64,000 nucleotides of DNA from Vibrio sp. HI00D65 (GTDB lineage Bacteria; Pseudomonadota; Gammaproteobacteria; Enterobacterales; Vibrionaceae), in NCBI RefSeq assembly GCF_001635455.1, contig NZ_LWEH01000123.1, positions 1 to 64,000 of the forward strand, in the 5' to 3' direction. Below the pieces are notes generated by a model. It ran no database searches. It worked only from the letters and a program-made list of their open reading frames with translations, and was not told the DNA's origin. The position numbers and the translations under genes are program-made. Position 1 is the stretch's first letter. Each line of letters starts with the position of its first letter. This document shows, one piece after another, positions 57,558-64,000 of this stretch.

Positions 57558-58472
57558 TTAAGCACGAGGGTGATGCTGAGTATGAATTTGCTTCAGCCTT
57601 TCGGTCGCCACGTGAGTATAAATTTGGGTTGTCGATAAGTCACTATGCCCAAGCAACATCTGTACGACCCTAAGATCGGCACCATAGTTCAGTAAGTGAG
57701 TAGCAAAAGCGTGTCTTAAAACGTGCGGGGAGAGCAATTTTGTGTCAATACCCGCGACAACCGCGTAATGCTTAATACGATACCAAAACGTCTGACGGGT
57801 CATTTGCTTAGCTCGCTTGCTTGGAAAAACCACATCTGAACTGTTTTCACCAAGCAGTTGTGGACGCCCTTGTTCGATAAAACTCTCAATCCAGTCCACA
57901 GCGTTTTCGCCCATTGGCACCAAGCGCTCTTTACCGCCCTTACCAATAACACGCACCACGCCCTGTCTTAGGCTGATGTTTTCCATCGTTAGGCTGACCA
58001 GCTCCGTAACACGCAAACCAGTTGCATATAATAACTCAAGCATCGCCTTATCGCGAAGCTCAATCGGGTCATTCGGATCGGGCGCATCAAGCAAAGCATC
58101 TACTTGCTCTTCACTTAGGTCTTTTGGCAGACGTTGTGGTAGCTTAGGGCTGATCAACAACGCACTCGGATCATCGGCTCTGACTTTCTCACGATGCAGG
58201 TATTGAAATAAACGACGAATCGCCGACAACATACGAGCACGGGAGGTCTGCTTAAAATCCGCATCAACCAACCAGCTTTGGTAGTCCTGTAACCCAGAGA
58301 GACTAATAAAGTCGAGGCGATAATTATTCTGTTCCATCCACGTTAATAGCTTGGATAAATCAGTACGATACGAGACAAGAGTATTCTCTGATAACCCTCG
58401 CTCCATCCACATAGCATCTAAAAACTGCTCAACTAGACCGTGGTCTGCGCTCTGCCCTTGAGGCGACTGCAT
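57558..58472 (-). CDS. xerD: Site-specific tyrosine recombinase XerD
   Basis: With XerC and FtsK resolves chromosome dimers at dif; in vibrios also used by integrative phages such as CTX. 304 residues from ATG 58472 (MQSPQGQ), more consistent with the family than an extension to 58520. The N-terminal SAM-like domain contains LSENTLVSYRTDL. The catalytic residues are seen: R in TGLRVTEL, K in GKGGKERLVP, H-R in HVLRHAFATHLL, H in LGHSDLSTTQ and the nucleophile Y in IYTHV. Followed by dsbC. Confidence 0.95.
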   Translation of the reverse strand: MQSPQGQSADHGLVEQFLDAMWMERGLSENTLVSYRTDLSKLLTWMEQNNYRLDFISLSGLQDYQSWLVDADFKQTSRARMLSAIRRLFQYLHREKVRADDPSALLISPKLPQRLPKDLSEEQVDALLDAPDPNDPIELRDKAMLELLYATGLRVTELVSLTMENISLRQGVVRVIGKGGKERLVPMGENAVDWIESFIEQGRPQLLGENSSDVVFPSKRAKQMTRQTFWYRIKHYAVVAGIDTKLLSPHVLRHAFATHLLNYGADLRVVQMLLGHSDLSTTQIYTHVATERLKQIHTQHHPRA

Positions 58473-58622
58473 AGTGTTACTCACAATATTGGAAACTGTT
58501 TTGAGAGTATGCCAGAGCAAATATGAAAGCCATAAAAATTACACCTTGAGTGGATAATCGCTGCAATTGAAGTCGATTTATGGTTAGAATTCGCCATCTG
58601 AAATTAAAATCGAACGTTTGCT

Positions 58623-59144
58623 ATGAAAATTGGATTATTTTACGGCTCAACCACCTGCTACACAGAAATGGCAGCAGAAAAAATTCGCGGCATTATTGGT
58701 GAAGACCTAGTTGATATCCATAACGTGAAAGAGACTCCGCTTTCATTAATGGCAGACTACGACCTATTACTTCTGGGGATTTCTACGTGGGACTTTGGCG
58801 AAATCCAAGAAGATTGGAATGAGCTTTGGGACGATATCGCGACGACACCAGTAAAAGGTAAGGTTGTGGCACTGTTTGGCTTAGGTGACCAAGAGGGTTA
58901 CGGCGAGTGGTTCTTGGATGCAATGGGTCTACTGCATGACGAACTAAAAACTGCCGGAGCTCAATTTGTTGGCTTCTGGCCAAACGACGACAGCTACGAA
59001 TTCGAGGCGTCTAAAGCGCTCACCGAAGACCAATCACAGTTCGTAGGCTTGGCGCTTGATGAAGACTCACAATACGAACTGAGCGACGAGCGTATCGCGA
59101 GCTGGGTTGAACAAGTTCTAGTTGAGTACAGCGAGAAGCTGTAA
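58623..59144 (+). CDS. fldB: Flavodoxin FldB
   Basis: 173-residue FMN electron carrier. The N-terminal phosphate loop [14 protein letters not shown] replaces the more usual GSxTGxT, as in FldB; later [11 protein letters not shown] and [18 protein letters not shown] wrap the flavin. Divergent from xerD by 150 bp, as in E. coli. Confidence 0.94.
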   Translation: MKIGLFYGSTTCYTEMAAEKIRGIIGEDLVDIHNVKETPLSLMADYDLLLLGISTWDFGEIQEDWNELWDDIATTPVKGKVVALFGLGDQEGYGEWFLDAMGLLHDELKTAGAQFVGFWPNDDSYEFEASKALTEDQSQFVGLALDEDSQYELSDERIASWVEQVLVEYSEKL

Positions 59145-59189
59145 GTAGATAAGCTCTCCACAAGCTGTTCAGTTCAAAACAGACAGAAT

Positions 59190-59230
59190 ACAAAAAGGCC
59201 TCACTACTGCAAAGTAATGAGGCCTTTTCT
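59190..59230. terminator. Bidirectional terminator between fldB and brnQ
   Basis: 11-bp stem AAAAGGCCTCA/TGAGGCCTTTT (59193-59203, 59218-59228) with a 14-nt loop that can pair partly. Confidence 0.85.
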
Positions 59231-59267
59231 ATGTCATCCAGAATAACTATCTAATCTCAATCACAGA

Positions 59268-60581
59268 TTAAACCGTCTCTTCTGCCATCTCTTGCTCTGC
59301 TGACTTACCAACAAAGAACATACAGATGATTGCTGCAGCCGTTGGCAGTAACCAACCCATGCCGATCTCGAACAGAGGCAGCATCTTCAGTGCTGATACA
59401 TCAATACCCGCTACTTTCGCACCATCGATAAGAGCGAACAGTAGTGACACTAATACCACAACGCGGTACGCCACTTTTGGATTAGGGAAACGGCTACGCA
59501 AGAAGGTCAGAACTACCAATGCAATTGCTACTGGGTACAGCGCAAACAACACAGGAACAGACAGAGAAATAAGCTGAGAGAGGCCAACGTTCGCTATAGT
59601 TGCACAAGCAACACCGTTGATGATTACCCAAGTCTTGTAAGACAGCGGCGTTAATGAACTGAAGTAGTCAGAACACGCAGACACAAGGCCAATCGCTGTT
59701 GTTAGACACGCTAGCAGTACGATAACAGAAAGTACTAGCTGACCTGAGGGACCAAACAGTGATTGAACGTATAGGCTAAGTATCGCACCGCCGTTGTCCG
59801 CACCCGCTGCTACTGTTGCGCTTGTTGCACCCAGGTAGAACAGAGAAATGTAAACGAATGCTAGACCCGCCGCTGCAATGCAACCTGCGCTGATTAGATA
59901 CTTAGTCGTCGCTGCACGGTCAGTGATGCCTTTGCTGCGGATAGAGTCCACAATCAGCATACCAAACATCAGTGAAGCAAAAGTATCCATGGTGTTGTAA
60001 CCTTCAAGGAAACCTTTCGTTAATGGCTGAGTGATGTATTCACCGTGAGCACCAAGAATATCGCCCTGAGGGTTAACAAATACAGCAACCGCCAGTACAA
60101 CTAAACCGATGAAAAGTGCTGGTGTTAGAACCTTGCCGATAACGTCAATTAGCTTACCTTGAGACCATGAGAAGAACATGGCAACCACAAAAAATGAGAT
60201 AGAAAAGAATGTTAGGTGAGTTTGAGAGGCATCGATGAAGAACGGTTTCACCGCCATCTCATAAGCAACAAGGCCGGTACGTGGTGCAGCAAATGCAGGA
60301 CCAATGATAATGAAGATCAACACAGCCATGACAGTCGCTGCTTTCTTAGGAAGATCTTTGGTTAGATGATCCCAAGAGCCTCCCGCAAGTGCGACGGCTA
60401 CGATAGTGATTAACGGCAGACCAACGGCAGTCAGCAGGAAACCGGACATCGCTGGAAGAAAATGATCACCAGCCAATTGGCCAGCTAGAGGTGGGAAGAT
60501 GATGTTACCTGCACCCAAGAAAAACGCAAAAAGCATAAAGCCCAATGCCATTATATCTGTTAGTTTTAAACTCTGTTTCAC
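59268..60581 (-). CDS. brnQ: Branched-chain amino-acid:cation symporter BrnQ
   Basis: 437-residue LIVCS-family carrier for Leu/Ile/Val uptake with about 12 TM helices. Family segments near the N-terminus are FFLGAGNIIFPPLAG (about 20), GPAFAAPRTGLVAYEMAV and DTFASLMFGMLIVDSI. Convergent with fldB; upstream region AT-rich. Confidence 0.94.
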   Translation of the reverse strand: MKQSLKLTDIMALGFMLFAFFLGAGNIIFPPLAGQLAGDHFLPAMSGFLLTAVGLPLITIVAVALAGGSWDHLTKDLPKKAATVMAVLIFIIIGPAFAAPRTGLVAYEMAVKPFFIDASQTHLTFFSISFFVVAMFFSWSQGKLIDVIGKVLTPALFIGLVVLAVAVFVNPQGDILGAHGEYITQPLTKGFLEGYNTMDTFASLMFGMLIVDSIRSKGITDRAATTKYLISAGCIAAAGLAFVYISLFYLGATSATVAAGADNGGAILSLYVQSLFGPSGQLVLSVIVLLACLTTAIGLVSACSDYFSSLTPLSYKTWVIINGVACATIANVGLSQLISLSVPVLFALYPVAIALVVLTFLRSRFPNPKVAYRVVVLVSLLFALIDGAKVAGIDVSALKMLPLFEIGMGWLLPTAAAIICMFFVGKSAEQEMAEETV

Positions 60582-60895
60582 AGATAATCCTTAATTATAT
60601 TTATGAATTTATGTTGTGCTTACGTGAATGTTACAGCGAAAAGCTGCCACTCAATCTATAAAATAGTCGCGCATAATGACGAAACACTTGGCTAGCTGCA
60701 AGTCACCACACAAAAACACCATATAAATTTGCATATATCAACCAAAAGCAGTCGATTACACTAGTTATGGGTAAATAGCCATAATTATCAACTAATCATA
60801 ATCTACAACAATAAACCATCAATCAGAACATTGATTCGCACATTTTATTAACAATAGAGCTAATCACTTAAAATATCTGGACACTCAGAACATTC
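60582..60895. other. Divergent promoter region of brnQ and trmN6
   Basis: 314 bp, about 68% A+T by eye, with no gene. A small inverted repeat TATGG/CCATA lies near 60766-60782, and AATCA...TTGATT near 60819-60835. No recognisable operator; it must contain promoters for both flanking genes. Confidence 0.4.
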
Positions 60896-61624
60896 ATGAA
60901 AGACAAAATCGTGCAGACTAAAAGTTTCAATTTTAAGCAATTCTCAATTTATGGTGGGCAAAGCGGTATGCCAGTCAGTACTGATGGCGTGCTACTCGGC
61001 GCGTGGGTGAGCCTTGCACCTAAGTCATCAGTACTCGATATTGGGACAGGCACTGGGCTTTTGGCTTTGATGGCCGCGCAGCGCTTTGCTGACATATCGA
61101 TCTCCGCGATCGATATTGATCCACACGCGATTGAGGCTGCGACCATTAATATTGAGCAGTCGCCATGGCAAGATCGCATCACTCTGCATGATGGCAGTGT
61201 ACTCACCACCGACTTTCTGAAAAAGTTTGACTCAGTAATCTGCAACCCACCCTACTTCAACTCAGGAGAGCAGTCACAGCAGAGCCAAAGGGCAACAGCC
61301 AGACATACCGATAGCTTGGATCACCTGCAACTTGCTAAGCGATGTTTTGAGATCACAACCGAAACAGCGACGGCCAGTTTTATACTGCCAACGCCTGAGG
61401 GGGAAGATTTCATCAAGCTTGCTAAACGGAGTGGTTGGTACTTAGCCAAGCGTCTTGATGTCAAAACCACAGACAAGAAGCCCGCAAGTCGAATTCTTTT
61501 TGAGTTATCGAAAGATCCTGCATGCGAGCAAGATTTGCAGTGTGAATCGCTCACCATTCACCATCAAGATGGTTATAGCGAGGCATTTATTGCACTTACC
61601 AAAGATTTTTATCTCAAGATGTAG
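60896..61624 (+). CDS. trmN6: tRNA1(Val) (adenine(37)-N6)-methyltransferase TrmN6 (YfiC)
   Basis: SAM-dependent enzyme that methylates N6 of A37 in tRNA1-Val. 242 residues: [17 protein letters not shown] (motif I, about 46) and the catalytic NPPYF (about 118). The [24 protein letters not shown]-terminus (shown here only by its key residues GMPVSTDG) is typical of YfiC. Followed 106 bp later by srmB on the same strand; in E. coli the two are divergent neighbours. Confidence 0.93.
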   Translation: MKDKIVQTKSFNFKQFSIYGGQSGMPVSTDGVLLGAWVSLAPKSSVLDIGTGTGLLALMAAQRFADISISAIDIDPHAIEAATINIEQSPWQDRITLHDGSVLTTDFLKKFDSVICNPPYFNSGEQSQQSQRATARHTDSLDHLQLAKRCFEITTETATASFILPTPEGEDFIKLAKRSGWYLAKRLDVKTTDKKPASRILFELSKDPACEQDLQCESLTIHHQDGYSEAFIALTKDFYLKM

Positions 61625-61730
61625 CAAATACCATGTGATCCTAATCACTAATGCTTCTATAATGTCCGACTACTCTTTTTATCGTCTGCTTTTTGAGGCA
61701 GAAATATTTATTGCTTGTGGAGAAACAACA

Positions 61731-62996
61731 GTGATCAGAACCTTTGCAGAACTCGATCTAAACCAAGAGCTGCTTAAAGCAATTGACGAAATGGGCTACG
61801 AACGCCCAACACAGATACAAGCTGAAGCAATCCCACAAGCGTTAGATGGAAGAGACGTTTTGGCATCTGCGCCAACAGGTACAGGTAAAACAGCATCATT
61901 CGTACTGCCAGCACTTCAGTACCTTCAGGATTTCCCTCGTAAGAAAGCGGGCCCTGCTCGTATGCTTATCCTGACGCCAACGCGTGAGCTAGCAATGCAG
62001 ATCACTGACCAAGCTCGTGAGCTTGCGAAATACACTGCACTGAACATCTTCACCATCACAGGTGGTGTGATGTACCAAGAGCACGCAGACATTCTTGGCA
62101 CTACCCAAGACATCGTTGTTGCGACTCCAGGCCGCCTAATGGAATACATCGAAGCTGAGCGCTTTGATTGTCGTGCAATTGAATGGCTGATCCTAGATGA
62201 AGCAGATCGCATGCTAGACATGGGCTTTGGTCCTGTTGTTGATCGTCTATCTGCAGAGTGTCGCTGGCGTAAGCAAACTTTACTTTTCTCAGCAACGCTA
62301 GAAGGTAAAGGTGTTGAAGGTTTCACTGAAGACCTACTGAACAACCCAGCAGAGATCGATGCAAAATCATCACTACGTGAACGTAAAAAGATCACTCAGT
62401 GGTACCATCGTGCAGACACAGCAGAGCATAAACTCGAGCTGCTAAAACACATCATTACTAAAGAAGCTGAGCGTAGTATCGTCTTCTTAAAGACTCGTGA
62501 GCGTTTAGGTGACCTGCGCGCGCTACTAGAGAGCGCTCAGATTCCATGTGCTTGGATTCAAGGCGAGATGCCCCAAGACCGTCGTAACAATGCGATTGCT
62601 CGTTTCCGTGATGGCACTGTAAACGTGCTGTTAGCAACTGACGTAGCAGCTCGTGGTATCGACCTTCCAGATGTAAGCCACGTAATTAACTACGACATGC
62701 CACGCACTGCTGATGTTTACCTACACCGAATTGGCCGTACGGCTCGTGCAGGTAAAAAAGGTAATGCGGTTTCTCTAATCGAAGCACACGATCAATTAAT
62801 GATTGAACGCGTTGCTCGTTACACCAAAGAAGCAATCAAAGAGCGCTTCGTTGAAGGAATGCGCCCAACGCACAAGAAAGCCGCTGTAACGAAGAAAAAG
62901 AAACCAAAGAAAGAAGATAAGAAAGCATTAGAGAAGCAGAAGCTCGCGAAGAAGAAAAAAATCGCGAAGAAAAAGAAAGCTGCAAAGAAAAAGTAA
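61731..62996 (+). CDS. srmB: DEAD-box RNA helicase SrmB
   Basis: ATP-dependent RNA helicase acting early in 50S assembly. I start at GTG 61731 (421 residues), 7 nt after GGAGA, giving MIRTFAELDL; a longer frame from 61455 overlaps trmN6. Helicase motifs in order: Q-motif RPTQIQ, APTGTGKT, PTRELA, TPGR, DEAD, SAT, ATDVAARGID, HRIGRTARAG. The last 45 residues are almost only Lys and Ala, an RNA-binding tail. Confidence 0.93.
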   Translation: MIRTFAELDLNQELLKAIDEMGYERPTQIQAEAIPQALDGRDVLASAPTGTGKTASFVLPALQYLQDFPRKKAGPARMLILTPTRELAMQITDQARELAKYTALNIFTITGGVMYQEHADILGTTQDIVVATPGRLMEYIEAERFDCRAIEWLILDEADRMLDMGFGPVVDRLSAECRWRKQTLLFSATLEGKGVEGFTEDLLNNPAEIDAKSSLRERKKITQWYHRADTAEHKLELLKHIITKEAERSIVFLKTRERLGDLRALLESAQIPCAWIQGEMPQDRRNNAIARFRDGTVNVLLATDVAARGIDLPDVSHVINYDMPRTADVYLHRIGRTARAGKKGNAVSLIEAHDQLMIERVARYTKEAIKERFVEGMRPTHKKAAVTKKKKPKKEDKKALEKQKLAKKKKIAKKKKAAKKK

Positions 62997-63027
62997 TCTG
63001 CTGACTTGCTAACTTCTGAATGATTCA

Positions 63028-63066
63028 ACAAAAAGCCCCATGCAGCGAACTGCATGGGGCTTTTCT
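63028..63066. terminator. Bidirectional terminator between srmB and yaaA
   Basis: 14-bp stem AAAAGCCCCATGCA/TGCATGGGGCTTTT (63031-63044, 63051-63064) with a 6-nt loop. Confidence 0.92.
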
Positions 63067-63114
63067 ATATCTAGTTGGTATCTAGCGTAAACTTGTACCT
63101 TGAATAAACAACGT

Positions 63115-63891
63115 CTAGTTTTGCTCTTCACGCTTGAAGACTAGCTCTTTCGCGTTCGATTCTTCTTCTACGAAGTAGTAACCCGCGGTATCAAACTTAG
63201 TAAGCGCTTCAATTGAGTCCACTTTGTTCTCAATGATGTAGCGAGCCATCATGCCACGCGCCTTTTTCGCGTAGAAACTGATCACCTTGTATTGACCATT
63301 CTTGCAGTCTTTGAATACTGGTGTAATCACTTGGCCATCCAAGTTCTTTGGTTTTACCGCTTTGAAGTACTCGTTAGATGCTAGGTTGATCAGCACATTG
63401 TCGCCTTGAGCGTTCAACGCTTCATTCAGCTTGTCTGTGATGATATTGCCCCAGAACTGGTACAAGTTAGTACCGCGAGCATTCGCTAAACGCGTGCCCA
63501 TTTCTAGACGGTAAGGTTGCATCAAATCAAGTGGCTTTAGTAAGCCGTAAAGACCAGAAAGCATACGCAGGTGGTTCTGTGCGTAGTCAAAATCTTCATC
63601 CGACAGTGTTTCAGCGTCTAGGCCTGTGTATACATCACCTTTGAAGGCAAGGATGGCTTGACGTGCATTCTCTTGGGTAAAAGTTTCGCTCCACTGCTCA
63701 AAGCGCGCTACGTTCAACCCTGCGATCTTATCGCTCACTTTCATCAATGCAGAGACATCTACTGGTGTCAGCTTGCGGCACTCTTCAATCAGTTCAGCAG
63801 AGTGTTCAACAAACTCAGGCTGACTAAAGCGTTCTGTCGCTAATGGTGATTCGTAATCAAGTGTTTTGGCTGGAGACACGACAACTAACAT
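63115..63891 (-). CDS. yaaA: Peroxide stress protein YaaA
   Basis: 258-residue DUF328/UPF0246 protein that in E. coli limits free iron during hydrogen peroxide stress. The N-terminus [13 protein letters not shown], the middle [14 protein letters not shown] and [22 protein letters not shown], and the C-terminal [15 protein letters not shown] are all conserved family segments. Converges on srmB. Confidence 0.94.
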   Translation of the reverse strand: MLVVVSPAKTLDYESPLATERFSQPEFVEHSAELIEECRKLTPVDVSALMKVSDKIAGLNVARFEQWSETFTQENARQAILAFKGDVYTGLDAETLSDEDFDYAQNHLRMLSGLYGLLKPLDLMQPYRLEMGTRLANARGTNLYQFWGNIITDKLNEALNAQGDNVLINLASNEYFKAVKPKNLDGQVITPVFKDCKNGQYKVISFYAKKARGMMARYIIENKVDSIEALTKFDTAGYYFVEEESNAKELVFKREEQN

Positions 63892-63958
63892 AACTTTACC
63901 CTAATCGGTTATCTAACTGGATGCTGCTAGAGTATAGAAAAAACATCAACTTGTCTTT

Positions 63959-64000
63959 ATGAGTCTTCCTATTACTTTGATAGATGATTCTAACCACCCA
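63959..64000 (+). CDS. Possible start of a gene running off the window end
   Basis: ATG at 63959 opens a frame of 14 codons (MSLPITLIDDSNHP) that continues beyond the end. No clear ribosome site precedes it (ACTTGTCTTT). It lies divergent to yaaA with a 67-bp gap. Too short to identify. Confidence 0.35.
   Translation, partial: MSLPITLIDDSNHP

Noticed and set aside
61925-62395. 156-codon minus-strand frame
   Set aside because: Antisense to srmB helicase motifs; a by-product of its codon bias.

Overview
The window is a contiguous stretch of ordinary chromosomal DNA from a Vibrio, most likely of the Splendidus clade. It has moderate-to-low GC. Gene order matches blocks shared by Vibrio and E. 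coli: rluD-pgeF-clpB with bamD divergent; raiA-pheL-pheA; ettA/slt-trpR-yjjX; tyrA-aroF; murJ-ribF-ileS-lspA-fkpB-ispH with divergent rpsT; rppH-ptsP-lgt-thyA with divergent mutH; and fldB/xerD-dsbC-recJ-prfB-lysS. Vibrio-specific neighbours such as hlyU, nptA, vpsR and an mbaA-type c-di-GMP protein sit between these blocks. I saw no prophage, insertion sequence, CRISPR array or tRNA gene. The clade assignment is an impression from protein sequences and synteny, not a search.

Layout. Positions 1-1100 hold the 5' part of a 16S rRNA gene on the minus strand, its boxA leader and two tandem rRNA promoters. 1.2-6.5 kb: clpB with a sigma-32-like promoter, pgeF, rluD and the outer-membrane assembly lipoprotein bamD. 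6.6-13.8 kb: an MltF-like lytic transglycosylase, raiA, the pheL attenuator and pheA, an mbaA-like GGDEF-EAL protein, yjjX and trpR. 14-22 kb: slt, ettA, a PilZ gene broken by two stop codons, an M23 peptidase, and the tyrA-aroF operon behind a TyrR box. 22-25.7 kb: peptidoglycan recycling (nagZ, anmK, murQ) and a small lipoprotein. 25.7-30.3 kb: a CstA/BtsT-type transporter followed by a BtsS/BtsR-type two-component system; the transporter's upstream region carries a long helically phased array of ACC(A/G)CT-like repeats. 30.4-38.8 kb: ispH, fkpB, lspA, ileS, ribF, murJ and rpsT. 39-42 kb: hlyU, nhaR and a Na/phosphate symporter. 42.4-47.7 kb: an rppH-ptsP-TSUP-lgt-thyA operon. 47.7-49 kb: a DnaA-box-rich spacer at the position of E. 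coli DARS2, then mutH. 49-51.7 kb: small proteins and the biofilm regulator vpsR. 52-59 kb: lysS, prfB (programmed frameshift), recJ, dsbC, xerD and fldB. 59-64 kb: brnQ, trmN6, srmB and yaaA.

How the genes work together. Aromatic amino-acid control is concentrated here: Phe attenuation (pheL/pheA), Tyr repression (TyrR box at aroF-tyrA) and the trp repressor. Cell-wall turnover is also well represented: two lytic transglycosylases, an M23 endopeptidase, nagZ-anmK-murQ and murJ. Three c-di-GMP/biofilm elements occur: mbaA-like, a dead PilZ gene and vpsR.

The observations I rate highest are the phased repeat array before cstA, the DnaA-box cluster between rppH and mutH, the doubly interrupted PilZ gene, and the mbaA-like gene without a neighbouring nspS. 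None amounts to a wholly new system; they are specific, testable features of an otherwise well-understood core region.
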